Positions 42,757-45,896 of a DNA stretch of 45,896 bases are shown here, piece after piece. The notes below the pieces were generated by a model that saw nothing but the letters and a program-made list of their open reading frames with translations, made no database searches and had not been told where the DNA came from. A program made the position numbers and the translations under genes. Position 1 is the first letter of the stretch. The number at the start of each line of letters is the position of its first letter. The stretch is from Bacteroidaceae bacterium (GTDB lineage: Bacteria; Bacteroidota; Bacteroidia; Bacteroidales; Bacteroidaceae): positions 1 to 45,896 of the forward strand of contig JAFZVW010000048.1 in the NCBI GenBank assembly GCA_017617635.1, written 5' to 3'.

Positions 42757-44031
42757 ATGAAATCGAAATTTATCTTATCAACCCTTGCCTTAATCTTATT
42801 TGCATTGTTAGGCGGTGGCTCCATCGATCCAGATGCTATAGGATTCTTTATCGTTTATCTATTTGTCGTTGTGGCGGTAGTTGCAATAATTGCAGGCATC
42901 ACTTCAATGGTAAAAAGTAATAATATGAATAAAAGACTTCAAATGATCAAAGAAGATGAAAAGAATTCGCCAGACTTTGACAGAAGTGTTTCCATAGGAG
43001 ATGATCGCTGTAAAATTTATTTTGACTCAGAGAAGAAGCAAGTGATGGTTATGCGGGTCATGACGGAAGGTATCAAGAAGGTATATATTGATGATTTCGA
43101 ATTCCCCGGAAATGAACTCGCAAAATATTCAGGATCATCCTTCTATATATACGATCCTATTAAACGCAGATTATTATCAGGCTCTTATAACGATCTAAAT
43201 ATCACCCATCAAATTTCTTCCATTTCTGAGAATGACAAGAATAAAGATGTTGCTATAAATAATTCCATTCAACCTTGTTTTAAAAACATCTTTGGGGTTG
43301 AGGCTTCATATCACATACTCATAGAAGAAAACCGAGGTTTAATTGCAATCTGTGAGTCGGGAAAGGTTCTCAAGGTATTTAACTATGTAAACGCTGCAAG
43401 CCTCCCTTTGAAGATAGGTGAAGAATCCACAGTGAACACTAAGACCGTAGGCGATTATATGTTTATAATGGATGATTTCTTTAAGGTTCTTGTCCTCATT
43501 AACCGCGATACTCACGAAGTATTTAACTATGCCGATATAATTGAGGTTTCTTATGAGGAAAACGGGAATCAATTATACACTAAATCTGCAGGAAGAACAG
43601 TTGGAGGTGCAATAGTTGGCGGTGTCCTAATGGGAGGAGCTGGTGCAGTGGTTGGAGGCCTTTCAGGTGCAAGCAAACAAAACAAAGAAGTTAAGAGTAT
43701 TGATGTCAAGATACTTCTTCGCAGTACTAGTAGAACGTCACATACTCTTCACTTTAATGCAGCTAATCGCGTACTTAAGACAAAGGAAGATGCTGACAGA
43801 AAATTGTATGAGCAATATACCAAGAATGCAAACAAAGCAAAAGACCTATTATCTGTTATCATTGACGATGCGAAACAAGCCGCAGCCCAGGTTGCACCTG
43901 TAATGTCGCAACCTATCGCACCACAATCAACAAGTGTTGCTGACGAACTTTCCAAACTGGCAAAACTGAAGGCTGATGGAATTTTAACCGAAGAAGAGTT
44001 CCTGGCACAGAAAGCAAAACTTCTTGGCTAA
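42757..44031 (+). CDS. Membrane protein with glycine-zipper and C-terminal SHOCT domain
   Basis: 424 residues. Two N-terminal hydrophobic helices (about 5-20 and 27-50) are followed by a soluble domain of beta-rich character with no recognised family. A glycine zipper lies near 285-310 (VGGAIVGGVLMGGAGAVVGG), a charged helix near 340-375, and a C-terminal SHOCT motif ADELSKLAKLKADGILTEEE. SHOCT domains are short oligomerisation tails found in many phage and bacterial proteins. Function is unknown. Codon choice is AT-rich compared with genes at 20-40 kb, matching an accessory origin. Confidence 0.75.
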   Translation: MKSKFILSTLALILFALLGGGSIDPDAIGFFIVYLFVVVAVVAIIAGITSMVKSNNMNKRLQMIKEDEKNSPDFDRSVSIGDDRCKIYFDSEKKQVMVMRVMTEGIKKVYIDDFEFPGNELAKYSGSSFYIYDPIKRRLLSGSYNDLNITHQISSISENDKNKDVAINNSIQPCFKNIFGVEASYHILIEENRGLIAICESGKVLKVFNYVNAASLPLKIGEESTVNTKTVGDYMFIMDDFFKVLVLINRDTHEVFNYADIIEVSYEENGNQLYTKSAGRTVGGAIVGGVLMGGAGAVVGGLSGASKQNKEVKSIDVKILLRSTSRTSHTLHFNAANRVLKTKEDADRKLYEQYTKNANKAKDLLSVIIDDAKQAAAQVAPVMSQPIAPQSTSVADELSKLAKLKADGILTEEEFLAQKAKLLG

Positions 44032-44087
44032 TCTACGATAGAAATACATCTGAAAGTTGTGCCCGACACGGATTTAGGGTGGAGATT

Positions 44088-44918
44088 ATGAAATCAATCT
44101 ATCTTTTAGCGCCACTACTCTTTTTGGCAGCCTGCTCAAAACCAGTTAAAAAAGCGTCAGCTGAAGAAGCAGATTCGGAACAGACAGTAACGGTAGTCGA
44201 AACCGACACGAATGTGATGGTAATAATAGATGACGTGACGTTCAAGATGATTCGCATAGAGGGAGGAACCTTTCAAATGGGCAGCAATGATGGATATGAC
44301 AGAGAGAAACCTGTGCATCAAGTGACGCTCAGTAGCTTCAGCATCGGGCAAACAGAAGTGACACAGGAGCTTTGGGAAGCTGTGATGGGAACAAATCCCA
44401 GCGAATTCAAGGGCAGCAAGCATCCTGTGGAAAGTGTTAGTTGGAACGACTGCCAAGCATTCATATCAAAACTGAATGAACTGACTGGCAAGACGTTCCG
44501 TCTTCCCACAGAGGCAGAATGGGAGTTCGCAGCGCGCGGTGGCAACATGAGTAAGGGCTACACCTACAGTGGCAGCAACACAATAGACGATGTGGCATGG
44601 TACTATCATAACAGTTATGACAAAGGAGAGAGTAGTCCAGACTATGGAACACACGAAGTAGGCGCCAAGGCCCCAAATGAGTTGGGCATCTACGATATGA
44701 GTGGAAATGTATATGAGTTGTGTCAAGACTGGGAAAGTTCAAACTATTATTCCAATAGTCCTGTGAATAATCCAGCCGGACCGGCTTCTGGCTCTTTCCG
44801 TGTGTGCCGTGGAGGCAGTTGGTATGGCGATGATGCAACGGTTTGCCGCGTGGCATACCGCTGTAGCAGCGAACCGACGTATCCAGACTCTAGTGTCGGC
44901 TTCCGCCTTGCCCTTTAG
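44088..44918 (+). CDS. Formylglycine-generating-enzyme-like (SUMF1) lipoprotein
   Basis: 276 residues. A lipoprotein signal with lipobox L13-A14-A15-C16 is followed by an FGE-sulfatase domain: IEGGTFQMGSNDGYDREKPV, IGQTEVTQELWEAVM, PVESVSWNDCQAFISKLNEL, FRLPTEAEWEFAARGG, ELGIYDMSGNVYELCQDW and RVCRGGSWYGDDATVCRVAYR. Lipoproteins of this type (including GldJ/GldK-like ones) keep the fold but often not the sulfatase-activating chemistry. Sulfatase maturation activity is not claimed. The start is the ATG at 44088; a GTG at 44079 would add three residues before the signal peptide. It stands 56 bases after the SHOCT gene. Confidence 0.85.
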   Translation: MKSIYLLAPLLFLAACSKPVKKASAEEADSEQTVTVVETDTNVMVIIDDVTFKMIRIEGGTFQMGSNDGYDREKPVHQVTLSSFSIGQTEVTQELWEAVMGTNPSEFKGSKHPVESVSWNDCQAFISKLNELTGKTFRLPTEAEWEFAARGGNMSKGYTYSGSNTIDDVAWYYHNSYDKGESSPDYGTHEVGAKAPNELGIYDMSGNVYELCQDWESSNYYSNSPVNNPAGPASGSFRVCRGGSWYGDDATVCRVAYRCSSEPTYPDSSVGFRLAL

Positions 44919-44986
44919 CTTTACTCTGTCTGAAGTGAAGGAGCGTATAAAACCAATGAAATAAAAAGAATCAAAACACTACGAAT

Positions 44987-45355
44987 ATGAAGAAGCTTTT
45001 AATTGTATTGGTGGCCGTGTTCTTATGCTCTTGTGATAGTAAAATAAAAAGCACAGATGTTCAGTGCGTAGATAATGAAATAGTTTATAGGGACAAGAAC
45101 TATACTGGTCAAGTATGGTCCAAGGATGGTAAGAGCCTTGTTGTTGAAGTCAGCGATGGAAGACCTGTAAAGATTACTTTGTTTCATAAAAATGGAAATC
45201 CGGCCTTAGTATCCACAAAATTCCTACATAATGGTGGCCTCAAACATTTTGACATTAACGGGTATGAAATGACAGAACACGAATGGGAAACGAAATATAA
45301 GGACTTGCTGAATGAGGTTGATCTTGAGAGTGAATTTCCAATATTTTCTAATTGA
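44987..45355 (+). CDS. Small lipoprotein, function unknown
   Basis: 122 residues. A lipoprotein signal with lipobox L13-C14-S15-C16 (MKKLLIVLVAVFLCSC) is followed by a beta-rich domain with two MORN-like turns (YRDKNYTGQVW-S-KDGK and LFHKNGNPALVS-T-KFLHNG). That pattern occurs in YwqK-type putative antitoxin proteins and in many small Bacteroidota lipoproteins. No partner toxin is visible. AT-rich accessory gene, 68 bases after the FGE-like gene. Confidence 0.7.
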   Translation: MKKLLIVLVAVFLCSCDSKIKSTDVQCVDNEIVYRDKNYTGQVWSKDGKSLVVEVSDGRPVKITLFHKNGNPALVSTKFLHNGGLKHFDINGYEMTEHEWETKYKDLLNEVDLESEFPIFSN

Positions 45356-45382
45356 ATAAGAGTTTTATTTCCTTACAATAGA

Positions 45383-45833
45383 ATGCTGATTGACATTGAA
45401 ACCCTACCTGTTGTTTCTGGCAGACACGAATTCCTAAGAATCCGCAGTGAGGTTGAAATCTGTATTATTCCTATCACCGACGCAAGCAAAGACTCGCACG
45501 TTGAAAGCTTTATGGGACACAGGGGCTACAAACACTTGTATTCCGATGGAGTTGGCAGAGAGTATGGGCATACCTCTGCGTAAAGAAACCGTTATGCAAC
45601 TCGGTACTATTGACCAACTTTCGCGTTACTGCTCATTATATCTACGGTTCGCGGATGGACATTATTTGTTTATACGTGATGGCGTTGCTGTACCTAGTTC
45701 GAGAAATCAGTTGGTCGTTGGTATGGACGTTATGAAGTACGGCAAGACCTCCATTGTAGCTAACGGACAGAATGGTGTCCATTTTATATTTGAGATTAGC
45801 GAGACAATATTTCAAAATGGGGTATTACAGTAG
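45383..45833 (+). pseudogene. Retropepsin-like aspartic protease with a frameshift at about 45504-45506
   Basis: Two overlapping frames together make one retropepsin of about 149 residues. The first frame (45383 on) gives SEVEICIIPITDASKDSHVE. The second gives ALWDTGATNTCIP with the catalytic DTG of retroviral-type aspartic proteases, then NQLVVGMDVMKYG. Removing one A from the AAA run at 45504-45506 joins HVE directly to ALWDTGATN. The downstream frame alone would need a GTG at 45447 and lacks the first strands, because a TAA lies at 45435. Either a real pseudogene, a sequencing error in a homopolymer, or programmed frameshifting. Confidence 0.7.
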
Positions 45834-45896
45834 AAAATAATAAAGTCAAATAGATACCACAATAACGAAGGAATAATCAGAAATATCATTTAATAA
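45834..45896. other. Gene-free end of the window
   Basis: AT-rich sequence after the retropepsin stop. No feature seen. Confidence 0.5.

Overview
The window reads as the chromosome of a gut- or oral-type Bacteroidales bacterium, most likely near Prevotellaceae. The clues are Bacteroidota promoters (TTTG, about 19 bases, then TAnnTTTG), a general lack of Shine-Dalgarno sites, type IX secretion parts (PorE-like and PorQ), DUF4837 and DUF1573 proteins, an exbB/hypothetical/exbD/exbD operon, and a methylmalonyl-CoA mutase subunit with its chaperone MeaB. No replication origin, CRISPR array, transposase or integrase was seen.

Layout. 1-695 is the start of mutA on the minus strand, cut by the window edge. 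844-6495 is a plus-strand run: AspT-type transporter, topoisomerase III, PorE-like lipoprotein. 6461-11250 is a minus-strand run: Sel1 protein, GH5 glycosidase, RsmF-type methyltransferase, and a QueH/5-formyl-THF cyclo-ligase fusion. 11583-18605 is an AT-richer defence island: a higBA toxin-antitoxin pair, a hairpin-rich gene-free stretch, an operon of cytosine-5 methyltransferase, McrB-like AAA+ GTPase and DUF2357/McrC-like nuclease, and about 650 bases of gene-free DNA with strong RNA-like folding upstream of that operon. 18664-20945 holds an orphan HicB-like gene, a cyclophilin lipoprotein, thyA and folA. 21035-26282 holds the exbB/exbD/tonB energy system, a tRNA-Ser, tatD and a polyprenyl synthase. 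26454-29013 is porQ-cmk-ispH. 28960-40790 is a long minus-strand run: flippase-like protein, pepD, ilvA, ridA, alpha-2-macroglobulin-like protein, DUF4837, DUF1573, meaB. 40993-41844 is a secreted phosphatase/nuclease-fold protein. 41937-45896 is accessory: a predicted small RNA or leader, small membrane proteins and lipoproteins, a formylglycine-generating-enzyme-like lipoprotein, and a frameshifted retropepsin.

Genes that plausibly work together: MutA with MeaB (B12-dependent propionate/succinate metabolism); IlvA with RidA (the deaminase and the enzyme that clears its reactive enamine product); ThyA with FolA, and the cyclo-ligase half of the QueH fusion (folate cycle); ExbB/ExbD/TonB (outer-membrane transport); PorE/PorQ (type IX secretion); and methyltransferase/McrB/McrC (self-marking plus GTP-dependent restriction).

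Most unusual signals: (1) four dispersed arrays of a strictly 11-base-phased repeat (8795-8871, 11485-11557, 32208-32295, 40870-40946), two of which supply the stop codon of one gene and the start codon of the next; (2) a large structured RNA candidate (18181-18515) and a pseudoknot/terminator element (17909-18053) leading into the restriction operon; (3) a promoter-to-terminator RNA candidate with mutually exclusive hairpins (41937-42228); (4) the QueH/cyclo-ligase fusion; (5) a heptamer tandem repeat inside the alpha-2-macroglobulin gene.
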